A DNA stretch of 64,000 nucleotides from Saccharospirillaceae bacterium (GTDB lineage Bacteria; Pseudomonadota; Gammaproteobacteria; Pseudomonadales; Oceanobacteraceae). Positions 1 through 10,150 of the stretch are shown piece by piece. Position 1 is the stretch's first letter. Each line of letters starts with the position of its first letter. Where the stretch lies: the NCBI GenBank assembly GCA_021208685.1, contig JAJOJJ010000011.1:124001-188000 (forward strand), in the 5' to 3' direction. The notes below the pieces were generated by a model. That model had not been told where the DNA came from. It saw only the letters and a list, made by a program, of their open reading frames with translations, and searched no databases. The position numbers and the translations under genes are program-made.

Positions 1-1665
<1,665 letters not shown>

Positions 1666-1675
<10 letters not shown>

Positions 1676-1899
1676 TGATCAATGGCGAACCTTGTGATCT
1701 GCCGGTCGGCGCAGGGCTTAGCCTGCAGCAACTGCTGCAACAGCTTGGCTATGTGCAAACACGGCCAGAGGACGCGGCGGTGAGAGGCAATTTTATTGTT
1801 GCCGTGAACCAGCAGATCGTCAGTGTGGCGCTCTATGCCACGACCGGCCTTAACGAAGATGACTGCATCGATATTCTCGGTGCCATGACCGGTGGCTGA
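1666..1899 (+). CDS. thiS: Sulfur carrier protein ThiS
   Basis: 77 residues, ubiquitin-like fold, ending in the diagnostic Gly-Gly (AMTGG). The C-terminal glycine is adenylylated and then thiocarboxylated to hand sulfur to ThiG. The start at 1666 has a GGAGG ribosome binding site at 1655-1659, six bases away, inside the end of thiO; an internal ATG at 1675 would shorten it by three residues. At 77 residues it is slightly longer than the usual 64-70, because of an insertion around residues 25-40 (YVQTRPEDAAVRGNF). Followed 20 bases later by thiG. Confidence 0.94.
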
Positions 1900-1919
1900 A
1901 CAGGGTTCTGGAGAAGGAT

Positions 1920-2777
1920 ATGACGACAGAAAATAATGTTGCACCGGATGCTGGTGCCGACGTGCTGCAGATTGCCGGTGAAACCATCAGCAGTCGTTTG
2001 TGGCTGGGCTCCTCCCTGTACCCGTCACCGCAGGTGATGGGCGAAGCCATTGCTGCGGCATCGCCGGGTTTTGTTACGGTATCGCTGCGCCGGCAGAGTG
2101 CTGCTCAGGTTCAGCAGCAGGTGAGTGAACATGGGCACTGGCATCTGCTGCATCAGCAACTGGCCAGCACCGGGGCAAAACTGTTGCCGAATACCGCCGG
2201 TTGTCACAGTGCGCGCGAGGCTATTCTGCTGGCGCAGATGGCGCGTGAGCTGTTTGCGACGGACTGGATCAAGCTTGAAGTCATTGGCGATGACTACAGC
2301 CTGCAGCCGCATCCGCTGCAGCTGGTGGAGGCCGCGCGCGAGCTGGTGGCGCAGGGCTTTAACGTGCTGCCGTACTGCACCGATGATCTGGTGCTGTGTC
2401 AGACCCTGCTGGAGCTGGGCTGCGCGGCGGTCATGCCCTGGGGGGCACCCATCGGCACCGGCAAAGGGTTGCTGAATCCGTATCAGCTGAAGACGTTGAG
2501 AGCCCGTTTACCCCAGGCGGTGCTGGTGGTGGATGCCGGACTGGGCAAACCGTCCCAGGCGATGGCGGCACTGGAAATGGGCTTTGATGCGGTGCTGCTG
2601 AATACCGCAGTGGCGCGTGCCCACGATCCGGCGGCGATGGCCGCGGCGTTCAAGCAGGCAGTGGATGGCGGACGGGCCGCGTATCACGCCGGTTTAATGT
2701 GCGAGCGTGATCAGGCATCGCCTTCCACGCCGACCCTGGGGCTGCCGTTCTGGCATCAGAGCGGAGGTACTGTATGA
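1920..2777 (+). CDS. thiG: Thiazole synthase ThiG
   Basis: 285 residues, TIM barrel. ThiG joins deoxyxylulose-5-phosphate, dehydroglycine and ThiS thiocarboxylate to make thiazole phosphate. The Schiff-base lysine is K118 in DWIKLEVIGD, and phosphate-binding loops are seen in PWGAPIGTGKG and VDAGLGKPSQA. The ATG follows a GGAGAAGGAT ribosome binding site. An N-terminal extension of about 20 residues (MTTENNVAPDAGADVLQIAG) compared with the usual 255-265 residue enzyme may be real, since the ribosome site fits. It overlaps the next gene by ATGA at 2774-2777. Confidence 0.96.
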   Translation: MTTENNVAPDAGADVLQIAGETISSRLWLGSSLYPSPQVMGEAIAAASPGFVTVSLRRQSAAQVQQQVSEHGHWHLLHQQLASTGAKLLPNTAGCHSAREAILLAQMARELFATDWIKLEVIGDDYSLQPHPLQLVEAARELVAQGFNVLPYCTDDLVLCQTLLELGCAAVMPWGAPIGTGKGLLNPYQLKTLRARLPQAVLVVDAGLGKPSQAMAALEMGFDAVLLNTAVARAHDPAAMAAAFKQAVDGGRAAYHAGLMCERDQASPSTPTLGLPFWHQSGGTV

Positions 2778-4372
2778 GCCTTATTTCAGGCCCGGTGAGA
2801 CGGGCAAAGATCTGGAGTATTGCCGCATCCGATTGCAGTGCCGGAGCGGGCATTCAGGCCGATTTAACCATGGCGCGGGCGCTGGATACTGATTGCGCCA
2901 CGCTGATCTGTGCCATTACCGCACAGAACAGTCAGGGCGTGCAGGCCATTGAGGTGCTGTCGCGGGCGATGCTGGAGCAGCAATGGCAAAGCCTGAACGC
3001 CGACGGCTGGCCGCAGGCGATTAAAATCGGCTGGCTGCCGCCGGGCAGCCTGCTGTTGCCGTGGTTGCTGGAAAAACTGCAGGAATACTCCGGGCCAGTC
3101 ATCTGGGACCCGGTGCTGTCGGCCTCGCAGGGAGGTTTGCCGCAGGCGAACTGGCCGCCGGCTGCCTTGCTCAGATTGCTGCAGAGGGTGGATGTACTGA
3201 CGCCAAACCTGGCCGAAGCGCAGGCGCTGCTGGGGTTATTGCAGCCGCAGGATGACGAATATAACCGGCCACTGCGTGACTGCGCAGCAACGGCAACGGC
3301 AACAGCAAGCGCCGCCGCCCTGCAGGCGCTGGGTGTTAAGCATGTGCTGATAACCGGCGGGGACCGTGATCAGGCTGGCAGGGCAGAATCGGAAAAATGG
3401 ATTCAGGATACGTTCTTTGCGGCTCCTCCGAATGCTTCTGCAGTGGCTTTCAGCGATCAGTTACCCGGACCAGAACTGCTGCGCAGCTTTGCTTTCCGTC
3501 ACCGGCGTTTGCCATTGCAGGCCCACGGCACTGGTTGCCATCTGGCCAGCGCTATTGCCTGTGGACTGGCGCAGGGTTATACGCTGTACGATGCCCTGAC
3601 CCGTGCGGTAGCCGCTGTGCGTCTGGCCATCCGCTCGGCCAGCGAACGCGCCAATGGTTACCACAATGCCTGGGCGCGGCCACTGAATGACTCGCTGGCC
3701 GATGACTGGCCGCAGGTCGTTCCGCTGCAACACCGGGCAGCGGCGGTGCATTTTCCGCGCTTGCCGCAGCCGTTAGGGCTTTATGGGCTGGTGGATAACC
3801 TGCCGCACCTCAAGCGTTTGCTGGCGCTGGGTATCGACAGCCTGCAATGGCGGGTGAAAAATCCCGCTGATGACCACAAAGCGCAGACGGCGCAAGCCAT
3901 TCGTTGTGCGGCCGAGGCCAATGTGCCGCTGTTTATTAATGACGACTGGGAACTGGCGCTGGAATTGGGCGCTTTGGGTGTGCATCTGGGGCAGGAAGAT
4001 CTGCTGACCGCCGATCTGCAGGCGCTGGCCGAAGCGGGTATTGCACTGGGTATCAGTACCCACAGCGACTGGGAAATTGCCCGCGCACGCGGCGTCAATC
4101 CCTCGTATATCGCGTTCGGCCCTGTATTTACGCCACTATCGAAAGTGCTGCGTTACCAGCCATTGGGCACAGAAGTGTTAACCCTGTGGGCAACACGCTT
4201 CAGCGATCAGCGGCTGACCTGTATCGGCGGCATTACGGCCGCCAATATTGCTCAGGTCATGGCCAGTGGTGTTGGTTCGGTCGCCATTGTGACGGAGCTT
4301 GCCGATGATGAAGCGCTGCCACAGCGACTGGCCGATTTGCGTCAGTGTATCCCGGCGCTTGAAAAGCTCTGA
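2774..4372 (+). CDS. thiDE: Bifunctional HMP-phosphate kinase / thiamine-phosphate synthase (ThiD-ThiE fusion)
   Basis: 532 residues in two domains. Residues about 12-310 are ThiD (ribokinase fold): the N-terminal [12 protein letters not shown] substrate loop and the anion-hole motif [10 protein letters not shown] at 251-260 with catalytic Cys255. Residues about 335-532 are ThiE, a TIM barrel with [20 protein letters not shown] and the late glycine-rich [11 protein letters not shown] phosphate loop. One chain thus phosphorylates HMP-P and couples HMP-PP to thiazole phosphate, ending the operon with thiamine phosphate. A short alanine/threonine run (ATATATAS, residues 172-179) comes from a small GCAACG repeat inside the ThiD part. 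The last codons hold the -35 element of the htpG promoter. Stand-alone thiD and thiE are commoner; the fusion is known in other gammaproteobacteria. Confidence 0.93.
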   Translation: MSLISGPVRRAKIWSIAASDCSAGAGIQADLTMARALDTDCATLICAITAQNSQGVQAIEVLSRAMLEQQWQSLNADGWPQAIKIGWLPPGSLLLPWLLEKLQEYSGPVIWDPVLSASQGGLPQANWPPAALLRLLQRVDVLTPNLAEAQALLGLLQPQDDEYNRPLRDCAATATATASAAALQALGVKHVLITGGDRDQAGRAESEKWIQDTFFAAPPNASAVAFSDQLPGPELLRSFAFRHRRLPLQAHGTGCHLASAIACGLAQGYTLYDALTRAVAAVRLAIRSASERANGYHNAWARPLNDSLADDWPQVVPLQHRAAAVHFPRLPQPLGLYGLVDNLPHLKRLLALGIDSLQWRVKNPADDHKAQTAQAIRCAAEANVPLFINDDWELALELGALGVHLGQEDLLTADLQALAEAGIALGISTHSDWEIARARGVNPSYIAFGPVFTPLSKVLRYQPLGTEVLTLWATRFSDQRLTCIGGITAANIAQVMASGVGSVAIVTELADDEALPQRLADLRQCIPALEKL

Positions 4373-4386
4373 TGCGACCCCATTTA
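4358..4386 (+). promoter_or_regulatory. Sigma-32 (RpoH) heat-shock promoter of htpG
   Basis: CTTGAAA at 4358-4364, 13 bases, then CCCCATTTA at 4378-4386. These match the RpoH consensus (CTTGAA, 13-17 bases, CCCCATnT) at every position. The -35 lies inside the last codons of thiDE and the start codon of htpG is 41 bases beyond the -10. The fit to a heat-shock gene makes chance unlikely. Confidence 0.9.
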
Positions 4387-4427
4387 AACAACACTGTTTT
4401 TTATGGCGCGTTGTAAAGGAGACGAAC

Positions 4428-6329
4428 ATGACCGCAGCCAGCAAAGAGACCTTGGGTTTTAAAACCGAAGTTAAGCAACTGCTGCATCTGATGATTCACT
4501 CTTTGTATTCCAACAAAGAGATTTTTCTGCGTGAGTTGATTTCCAACGCTTCAGACGCCTGCGACAAGCTGCGTTTTGAAGCTCTGCAGAACGATGCTCT
4601 GTTTGAAGGAAACGCAGAGTTGGGTGTGCACATCGATTTCGATAAAGAAGCCCGTACTCTGACCATCGAAGATAATGGTATCGGTATGAACCGTGACGAG
4701 GTGATTAATCACCTCGGTACCATCGCCAAATCCGGCACGGCTGAATTCCTCAGCAAACTGAGTGGCGATCAGAAAAAAGACTCACAACTGATCGGTCAGT
4801 TTGGTGTTGGTTTTTATTCCGCTTTTATTGTGGCGGATAAAGTCACCGTCGAGACCCGTCGTGCCGGTGATAATGCCTCTGAAGGCGTTTGCTGGGAGTC
4901 GGCTGGTGAAGGGGAATTCACCCTGGAAAGCATCGAAAAGGCTACTCGCGGTACCCGCATTACTCTGCATCTGAAAGAGGATAATGTGGAATTTGCGGAC
5001 AGCTGGCGTCTGCGTTCGCTGATCAAAAAATATTCAGATCATATTGCGGTGCCGGTGTATCTGCCTCAGGAAGTCAGTGAAGACGATGCGGACGGCGAGA
5101 AAAAACAGATCCCGGAAGCCGTGAACCAGGCCAAAGCGTTGTGGACACGGAGCAAATCCGATCTGAGTGATGATGAATATAAAGAATTTTACAAGCACGT
5201 TTCCCACGACTGGAATGATCCGCTGCTGTGGATGCACAACAAAGTCGAAGGCAAGCTGGATTACACCAGTCTGCTGTATATTCCGGCCAAAGCACCGTTT
5301 GATATCTGGAACCGTGATGCCACCCGTGGCCTGAAACTCTATGTGCAGCGCGTGTTTATTATGGATGACGCTGAGCAGTTCCTGCCGCTGTATCTGCGCT
5401 TTGTCAAAGGTGTGCTCGATTCCAACGATCTGTCTCTGAACGTTTCCCGTGAAATTCTGCAGAAAGACAAACAGGTCGACAGCCTGCGCAGTGCGCTGGT
5501 GAAGCGGGTGCTCGAATCGCTGGAAAAACTGGCGAAAAATGAGCCGGAAAAATATCAGGGCTTCTGGGATGAATTCGGTGATGTGCTGAAAGAAGGCCCG
5601 GCAGAAGATTTCGCTAATCGTGAAAAAATCGCCAGACTGTTCCGCTTTGCGACGACCCGAAGTGACAGTGCGGTACAGAATGTGGGTCTGGAAGACTATG
5701 TTGCGCGTATGCGTGAAGGTCAGAAAAAGATTTATTACATCACCGGCGACAACCATGCGGCGGTCTCCAGCAGCCCGCATCTGGAATATTTCCGCACCAA
5801 AGGTGTTGAAGTTCTGCTGCTGACTGATCGCGTGGACGAATGGATGGTCGGTCACCTGACGGATTTCGATGGCAAAGTATTCCAGGACGTTACCAAAGGT
5901 GAACTGGATCTGGATGAACTGGCCGATGCCGCCGAAAAAGAGCAGCAAAAAGCGCTGGAAGAAACCCATAAAGATCTGGTTGAGCGCGTGCAGAAAGCCC
6001 TCGATGGCAATGTGAAAAGCGTTCGTGTCAGCTCCCGCCTGACCGATTCACCGGCCTGTCTGGTGGTGGGGCAGTACGATATGGGCGGCCATATGCGTCG
6101 TCTGATGGAAGCGGCCGGACAGGCCGTACCAGAACCAGAAACGGCGCTGGAAATTAATCCGGCACACCCGCTGATTCAGCGTCTCGACACGGAACAGGAC
6201 GACAGCCGTTTTGCTGAGCTGGCGCAGATTATTTATGCGCAGGCGCAGCTGGCAGAAGGCAGCCAGCTGAAGCAGCCGGCTGAATATGTCGCGCGGCTGA
6301 ACAAGCTGTTGCTTGATCTGATGCGCTGA
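4428..6329 (+). CDS. htpG: Molecular chaperone HtpG (Hsp90)
   Basis: 633 residues, close to the 624 of E. coli. An ATP-dependent cytosolic Hsp90 dimer that remodels client proteins with DnaK. The N-terminal GHKL ATPase shows [17 protein letters not shown], the nucleotide-binding [13 protein letters not shown] and [11 protein letters not shown]; the middle domain has [11 protein letters not shown] with the catalytic arginine region; the C-terminus dimerises. The open frame runs further upstream, but the start at 4428 ([11 protein letters not shown]) has an AAAGGA ribosome site and matches family N-termini. It is driven by the sigma-32 promoter at 4358-4386, independent of the thiamine operon upstream. 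Confidence 0.98.
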   Translation: MTAASKETLGFKTEVKQLLHLMIHSLYSNKEIFLRELISNASDACDKLRFEALQNDALFEGNAELGVHIDFDKEARTLTIEDNGIGMNRDEVINHLGTIAKSGTAEFLSKLSGDQKKDSQLIGQFGVGFYSAFIVADKVTVETRRAGDNASEGVCWESAGEGEFTLESIEKATRGTRITLHLKEDNVEFADSWRLRSLIKKYSDHIAVPVYLPQEVSEDDADGEKKQIPEAVNQAKALWTRSKSDLSDDEYKEFYKHVSHDWNDPLLWMHNKVEGKLDYTSLLYIPAKAPFDIWNRDATRGLKLYVQRVFIMDDAEQFLPLYLRFVKGVLDSNDLSLNVSREILQKDKQVDSLRSALVKRVLESLEKLAKNEPEKYQGFWDEFGDVLKEGPAEDFANREKIARLFRFATTRSDSAVQNVGLEDYVARMREGQKKIYYITGDNHAAVSSSPHLEYFRTKGVEVLLLTDRVDEWMVGHLTDFDGKVFQDVTKGELDLDELADAAEKEQQKALEETHKDLVERVQKALDGNVKSVRVSSRLTDSPACLVVGQYDMGGHMRRLMEAAGQAVPEPETALEINPAHPLIQRLDTEQDDSRFAELAQIIYAQAQLAEGSQLKQPAEYVARLNKLLLDLMR

Positions 6330-6383
6330 TTAAAGCGTTTGCTGGTCTCAGGGGCTGTTGAGACTGACTGAACGGACCCTGCT

Positions 6384-6416
6384 TGCGGCGGCTGTGGTTT
6401 AACCACTGCCGCCGCA
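6384..6416 (+). terminator. Long near-perfect hairpin after htpG
   Basis: TGCGGCGGC at 6384-6392 pairs with GCCGCCGCA at 6408-6416. Between them GTGGTT and AACCAC also pair, so 33 bases form one almost continuous stem. No T-run follows, so if it terminates htpG it is not a classical Rho-independent site; RNA 3'-end protection is an alternative. Confidence 0.5.
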
Positions 6417-6521
6417 CTGCTATTATGCCGCCAAATAAAAATCAGCTGCTGTCTGTAGCTCCTTTTGGCGGAGAACAGAATCGGGTTATCCGTTCAGCAG
6501 CCGGTACTGTGATCGGATCAT

Positions 6522-6553
6522 TGGGGAATACTGTGAATGGGGAATACTATGAA
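6522..6553 (+). repeat. Tandem 16-bp duplication covering the start site of the next gene
   Basis: TGGGGAATACTGTGAA (6522-6537) is followed at once by TGGGGAATACTATGAA (6538-6553); 15 of 16 bases agree. The unit holds a GGGG Shine-Dalgarno-like stretch and a start codon (GTG in copy 1, ATG in copy 2), so the ribosome-binding/start module is doubled. The copies are 16 bases apart and so lie in different reading frames. Confidence 0.8.
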
Positions 6554-7121
6554 AATGTTGCGTAGGGCAGTTAAAGGATTTCTGACGGCTGGCACTCTGG
6601 CTTTACCTGCACTGGCTCAGGCCGGTGGTTCGCTGGATATCAGTCTGGCCGATGATGTCGCCCGTGTTGCTTATGATGCCACCCAGATGGGTTCCGGACT
6701 GCACATTAATCTGGCCGCGCTGCATCACGAAGATGATGGCGATATGGTGTCTGCTGGCCTGCACGTAGTGGATGTCCGCCCTTCGACCAGTCATATGTAC
6801 ATTGGTGTCGGTGCCAAGGTCTTCGTGTTTACCACGGATGATTTTGATGGCGCGGCCATGGGTGTGGGCGGTTTTTTCCGTTATACACTGCCTGCTAATA
6901 ACGATATCAGCGTTGCCGGTTACGCCTATTATGCGCCGCCGGTTGTATCATTCAGTGATGCTGAAAATATGATCAACAGCGACATCCGCCTGCAGTTCAG
7001 TCTGCTGCCTACTGCGCGCATCTATGCCGGATACCGTTATAACAGCATCCGCATTGAAGATATTAATGACCGCTACAAATTAGGCGATGGCGCACATTTC
7101 GGCCTGACCATTGATTTTTAA
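6549..7121 (+). CDS. Putative outer-membrane protein, YfaZ family
   Basis: 190 residues from the ATG at 6549, which has a GGGG ribosome site in the second copy of the tandem repeat; an ATG at 6537 in the same frame would add four residues. The N-terminus is a Sec signal peptide (KMLRRAVKGFLTAGTLALPALAQA, cleavage after AQA). The rest has alternating hydrophobic strands, tyrosine- and glycine-rich turns (GYAYYAPPVV, RIYAGYRYNSIRI) and ends in a phenylalanine (LTIDF), the usual end of a beta-barrel recognised by BamA. Overall similarity is to YfaZ-like barrels of unknown role. Family placement is moderately sure; function unknown. Confidence 0.7.
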   Translation: MKMLRRAVKGFLTAGTLALPALAQAGGSLDISLADDVARVAYDATQMGSGLHINLAALHHEDDGDMVSAGLHVVDVRPSTSHMYIGVGAKVFVFTTDDFDGAAMGVGGFFRYTLPANNDISVAGYAYYAPPVVSFSDAENMINSDIRLQFSLLPTARIYAGYRYNSIRIEDINDRYKLGDGAHFGLTIDF

Positions 7122-7148
7122 TCTGAACTTTCTGCCGGAGTAGTCCGC

Positions 7149-7628
7149 ATGTCGCAGTGGATTGGCTTTACCAATCAGAAGCTCTATCAGTGTCGTCTGT
7201 TACTGGAGCAGTTGTCATCTTTGCAATCGGCTCCGGCTGCCTTACAGCAGGCCCTTGAAGAGAGTGCACTGTATCAATTGCGTGATGCCTGGTTGTCTTA
7301 CCTCGCTGAACTGGGAGAGATGGTGGCGTATCGTCAGCCGGTTCATTCGCTGGCTGAGCTGCGGCAACAGGCCGCAATGACAACCGGCGAGATGCGCGAA
7401 TTGCAACAGCTGGCCGAAAATGGTTTTTCCTGGCTGGCGCAGATGTTGGCTGCCGCAGAGGCTCAGGGACAACCGGCGGGCCAGAACCAACCTGCTGCAG
7501 CGGTGCAGGTGATGGATATTCCCGGCAGAATTGCTTTGGTTGCTACGCCTCAATCTCCTGTTGCCGGATGGCTGCAGAATCTGACCCGGTTGATTGATGA
7601 TCAGCGCGCTAACCGCCAGGAAAGCTGA
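7149..7628 (+). CDS. Conserved hypothetical protein, DUF6586-like
   Basis: 159 residues, mostly helical, no signal peptide or membrane segment. The N-terminus (MSQWIGFTNQKLYQCRLLL) and the position just before the small gene, sulA and lexA match what I recall of the PA3010 family (DUF6586) in Pseudomonas, where the gene follows topA. A proline/glutamine-rich stretch at about residues 113-126 separates the helical part from a short C-terminal segment. No function is known. It begins 27 bases after the yfaZ-like gene, with GGAG just upstream of the ATG. Confidence 0.7.
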   Translation: MSQWIGFTNQKLYQCRLLLEQLSSLQSAPAALQQALEESALYQLRDAWLSYLAELGEMVAYRQPVHSLAELRQQAAMTTGEMRELQQLAENGFSWLAQMLAAAEAQGQPAGQNQPAAAVQVMDIPGRIALVATPQSPVAGWLQNLTRLIDDQRANRQES

Positions 7629-7748
7629 GCATCCCTGAGCATAACCCGTCAGAGATGCTTACTTTTTATTACTAACGGATCTGTGTACTGCCCAAGCTAT
7701 TGAAAAGAACCTGTGGTACACTCCCGCGCCCAGTTTTGAGAGGCGGTT

Positions 7749-8000
7749 ATGGCGCGCTTTTTTGAAATCGTAGAACTTTCCAATGGTGATATCGCCCTGC
7801 GTCGTGCCGACGATCAGGACAGCGATGCGCTGGTCTGTATTCATTTTTCCGAAGATGCCAAGGCAAGTTTGCAGGCGCATCATATGGATGTTGCGCGTGT
7901 CATGCTGGAAGCAGGCGTCCGTAAGGTCGGTGAACTCTCCGGGATGGAGGTTGAGCGTGAAGATTTTGATACGCCGGAGTATCAGCAACGGCTGCACTGA
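7749..8000 (+). CDS. Small conserved hypothetical protein (PA3009-like)
   Basis: 83 residues, acidic, cytosolic, no known motif (MARFFEIVELSNGDIALRR at the start, DFDTPEYQQRLH at the end). Good ribosome site (GAGAGG, 7738-7743). It stands in the same place as PA3009 of Pseudomonas, convergent with sulA, and shares the terminator at 8061-8092. A possible extended -10 (TGGTACACT, 7714-7722) with no clear -35 lies just upstream. Conserved location suggests a real gene; function is unknown. Confidence 0.75.
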   Translation: MARFFEIVELSNGDIALRRADDQDSDALVCIHFSEDAKASLQAHHMDVARVMLEAGVRKVGELSGMEVEREDFDTPEYQQRLH

Positions 8001-8060
8001 TTCTTACCCGGCAGAAGGTATCGCCTGCCGTCTGTCGGTATAAGGCGGTGCTGCAAGCAT

Positions 8061-8092
8061 AAAAAAGCCCTGATCGTGATCAGGGCTTTTTT
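8061..8092. terminator. Bidirectional Rho-independent terminator
   Basis: AAAAAAGCCCTGATC, GT, GATCAGGGCTTTTTT: an 11-base-pair GC-rich stem flanked by an A-run and a T-run, so it works in both directions. It ends the small plus-strand gene and the minus-strand lexA-sulA operon. Confidence 0.93.
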
Positions 8093-8113
8093 ATGTTCAT
8101 TGCTTTCTGTGGT

Positions 8114-8560
8114 TCAGGGCCGGCGCTGAATCAGTACCACATGGCTGCCGCTCTGGTCAGCCTGTTGGCGGATAATGTGTCGTTCGTGACTGTTAAGTTC
8201 ACCTTGCCACTCAATAATCATGTGGCTGTTTCCTGCGGCCAGTACTTTGCTGCACAGAGCCAGTTGGGTGTCATTGCACAGGTCGAGATGAATCACCGGT
8301 GAATGCTGCAGTCCCATGCTTTCCAGCCAGCTTTTGTTCATTGGACGGTGTGGGCTTAGCCACATCAGCCAGCGTTTATGCGCGTTGCACTGTGCCAGCA
8401 TTGGCAGCAGGTGCATGGGTTGAATCGCACCTCCCTCACTGACGATGACTTCTGTCAGGCTCCCGCGTGGTGAACCGGCTCTGACCGGAGTCATTCTGCC
8501 TGGCTGCTGGCTGCTGAGAGACAAACCGGCTTCTTCCATTCCGAGTAATAACTGACGCAT
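8114..8560 (-). CDS. sulA: SOS cell-division inhibitor SulA
   Basis: 148 residues from the ATG at 8560; a GTG at 8569 in the same frame would add three. SulA binds FtsZ and blocks septation while DNA is repaired, and is then removed by Lon. The RecA-like SulA/ImuA fold is visible in the central GGAIQPMHLLPML and KRWLMWLSPHRP segments. It lies 32 bases downstream of lexA on the same strand with no terminator or promoter between, so it is read from the LexA-controlled promoter at 9232-9260. This lexA-sulA order is the pseudomonad arrangement, unlike E. coli where sulA sits apart. Confidence 0.88.
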   Translation of the reverse strand: MRQLLLGMEEAGLSLSSQQPGRMTPVRAGSPRGSLTEVIVSEGGAIQPMHLLPMLAQCNAHKRWLMWLSPHRPMNKSWLESMGLQHSPVIHLDLCNDTQLALCSKVLAAGNSHMIIEWQGELNSHERHIIRQQADQSGSHVVLIQRRP

Positions 8561-8592
8561 AACAATCACCCCGAACCTTTGAATAATCGTTG

Positions 8593-9192
8593 TTAGCTAC
8601 GGCGTACAACGCCAACGTATAAACCTTCAACGGCAAATTCCGTTTCCCGCAGATCAACCTCGATCGGTTTAAAGTCATCATTTTCCGGATGCAGAATGAC
8701 CTGATTCCGCTTTCTTTCGTAACGCTTTACTGTGACTTCGTTGTCAACGCGGGCGACAATAATTTCGCCGTTGCGGGCCGTTTCAGCTTTGTGGACAGCG
8801 ATGTAGTCGCCATCAAGTATGCCGATGTTCTTCATGCTGTCGCCGTGAACCTCAAGCAGGAAATCTGCAGAAGGGCGGAAGAAGCTGGGTGGGATTTCGC
8901 AATAATCGGCGATGTGTTCCTGAGCCAGAATGGGCTCTCCGGCGGCTACACGGCCAACAATGGGCAACCCCGGATTTTGCTCTTCAACGATGCGCAGGCC
9001 GCGGGATGCGCCGGGCATGATCTCAATTGCGCCTTTGCGTGCCAGTGCTTTCAGATGTTCTTCGGCGGCGTTAGGCGATTTGAAGCCCAGCTCGGTGGCG
9101 ATTTCAGCGCGGGTGGGCGGAAATCCGGTATCTTCCAGGGAGGAACGGATGAAATCCAGTACCTGCTGTTGTCGTGCCGTGAGCTTGATCAT
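8593..9192 (-). CDS. lexA: SOS repressor LexA
   Basis: 199 residues. The N-terminal winged helix-turn-helix (residues 1-70; [27 protein letters not shown] holds the recognition helix) binds SOS boxes. The C-terminal S24 protease domain has the Ala84-Gly85 cleavage site (RVAAGEP), the serine at 119 (HGDSM) and the lysine at 156 (VTVKR), the same numbers as in E. coli LexA. RecA filaments trigger self-cleavage and open the regulon. It is autoregulated through the two boxes just upstream and co-transcribed with sulA. Confidence 0.99.
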   Translation of the reverse strand: MIKLTARQQQVLDFIRSSLEDTGFPPTRAEIATELGFKSPNAAEEHLKALARKGAIEIMPGASRGLRIVEEQNPGLPIVGRVAAGEPILAQEHIADYCEIPPSFFRPSADFLLEVHGDSMKNIGILDGDYIAVHKAETARNGEIIVARVDNEVTVKRYERKRNQVILHPENDDFKPIEVDLRETEFAVEGLYVGVVRRS

Positions 9193-9206
9193 GATGCTTA
9201 TCCAGT

Positions 9207-9222
9207 CTGTTGATCCATACAG
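9207..9222 (-). promoter_or_regulatory. SOS box 1 (LexA operator)
   Basis: CTGT at 9207-9210, eight bases, ACAG at 9219-9222: a complete CTGT-N8-ACAG core lying 15 bases upstream of the lexA start codon. Confidence 0.92.
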
Positions 9223-9226
9223 TATG

Positions 9227-9242
9227 GTGTAAATGTATACAG
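9227..9242 (-). promoter_or_regulatory. SOS box 2 (LexA operator)
   Basis: GTGT, eight bases, ACAG (9227-9242): one mismatch from CTGT-N8-ACAG. It starts exactly 20 bases from box 1, so two LexA dimers would bind the same face of the DNA as at E. coli lexA, and it covers the -10 element. Confidence 0.85.
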
Positions 9243-9260
9243 TATTTTATTCAGTGTAAA
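9232..9260 (-). promoter_or_regulatory. lexA promoter
   Basis: Read on the minus strand: TTTACA (9260-9255), 17 bases, TACATT (9237-9232). The -10 lies inside SOS box 2, so bound LexA would exclude RNA polymerase. Confidence 0.7.
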
Positions 9261-9374
9261 CCCCTGTTTCCAGTCGTCGGCATGTTCCTTGGAATCTATT
9301 ACTCTTGCCTGAGTCCTGATCGGCTGGCGGGCTTTAAGCCTTTGGGCTTATATAGGGTTGCCTAATTCTCGTTT

Positions 9375-9401
9375 TAAACGTATGTTTGAAACAGTTGTTT
9401 T
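9375..9401 (+). promoter_or_regulatory. Double PsrA-type operator
   Basis: Two abutting dyads, TAAAC-GTAT-GTTTG (9375-9388) and GAAAC-AGTT-GTTTT (9388-9401), each close to the published PsrA site (G/C)AAAC-N2-4-GTTT(G/C). They lie 57-83 bases before psrA, with a possible -10 (TATATA, 9349-9354) just upstream. This fits negative autoregulation released by long-chain acyl groups. Confidence 0.75.
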
Positions 9402-9457
9402 GTAATGTCGGCGATGGCAATAAAGCCGCGACAGCGTGATAAGGCAGATGCAGGGTT

Positions 9458-10102
9458 ATGGCACAGAAAGATACAGTGAAAAGTATCCTGAATGCGGCAG
9501 AGGAGTTGTTTTCGGAGCGTGGGTTTGCTGAGACCTCGTTACGCAATATCACCACGAAAGCCGGAGTGAATCTGGCGGCGGTGAATTATCATTTCGGTTC
9601 TAAAAAGGCGTTGATTCAGGCTGTCTTCGCCCGTTTTCTGACGCCTTTCTGCGACGATCTGGAGCATGAGCTGGATGCTGTTCAGGCGCAGTTGGAAGGC
9701 CGGGTTCCAGCATTACCGGGTTTGTTGATGTTGTTGTCGCAGACGGCACTGCGTGCCGGGCATGACAGCCCGCGGCGTCTGGGGATTTTTATGCGTCTGC
9801 TTGGGCTGGCGTATACCCAGGGGCAGGGGCACTTACGCCGCTTCCTGCAGAAAGAATATGGTCCGGTGTTTAAGACCTTTATGCGTCTGGTGACGGCGGC
9901 GACGCCGGAGCTGTCTGATGAAGACCGGTTCTGGCGTATTCACTTTATGCTGGGAGCCACGGTGTTTACGTTGTCGGGGGCCGATTCGCTGACGGCGATG
10001 GCGGAGCACGATCTGGGGAAAGGTTCAGATATTGCGCAGGTTGTTGATAAATTGATACCTTTCCTCGCGTCTGGTCTAAACGCTCCGCATCAGGCTGATT
10101 GA
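9458..10102 (+). CDS. psrA: TetR-family regulator PsrA
   Basis: 214 residues. The first 60 residues are a TetR helix-turn-helix; ETSLRNITTKAGVNLAAVNYHF is nearly the PsrA sequence, and the stretch GSKKALIQAVFARFLTPFC matches PsrA of Pseudomonas as I remember it. PsrA senses long-chain fatty acids or acyl-CoA and controls beta-oxidation genes and rpoS in pseudomonads. Position between lexA and nagZ is the same as PA3006. Its own operator pair lies upstream. The rest of the domain is the all-helical ligand-binding part. The next gene starts 48 bases later without a terminator. Confidence 0.92.
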   Translation: MAQKDTVKSILNAAEELFSERGFAETSLRNITTKAGVNLAAVNYHFGSKKALIQAVFARFLTPFCDDLEHELDAVQAQLEGRVPALPGLLMLLSQTALRAGHDSPRRLGIFMRLLGLAYTQGQGHLRRFLQKEYGPVFKTFMRLVTAATPELSDEDRFWRIHFMLGATVFTLSGADSLTAMAEHDLGKGSDIAQVVDKLIPFLASGLNAPHQAD

Positions 10103-10150
10103 GCGGAGCCGGGCTTTCCGTTTTTCGCTTTTTACCAACAGGCCTTTGCT

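Noticed and set aside
3284-3307. Short GCAACG repeat as a phase-variable tract
   Set aside because: Only a few imperfect units, in frame, inside a tolerant linker of ThiD.
5034-5969. 311-residue minus-strand frame
   Set aside because: Antisense shadow of htpG.
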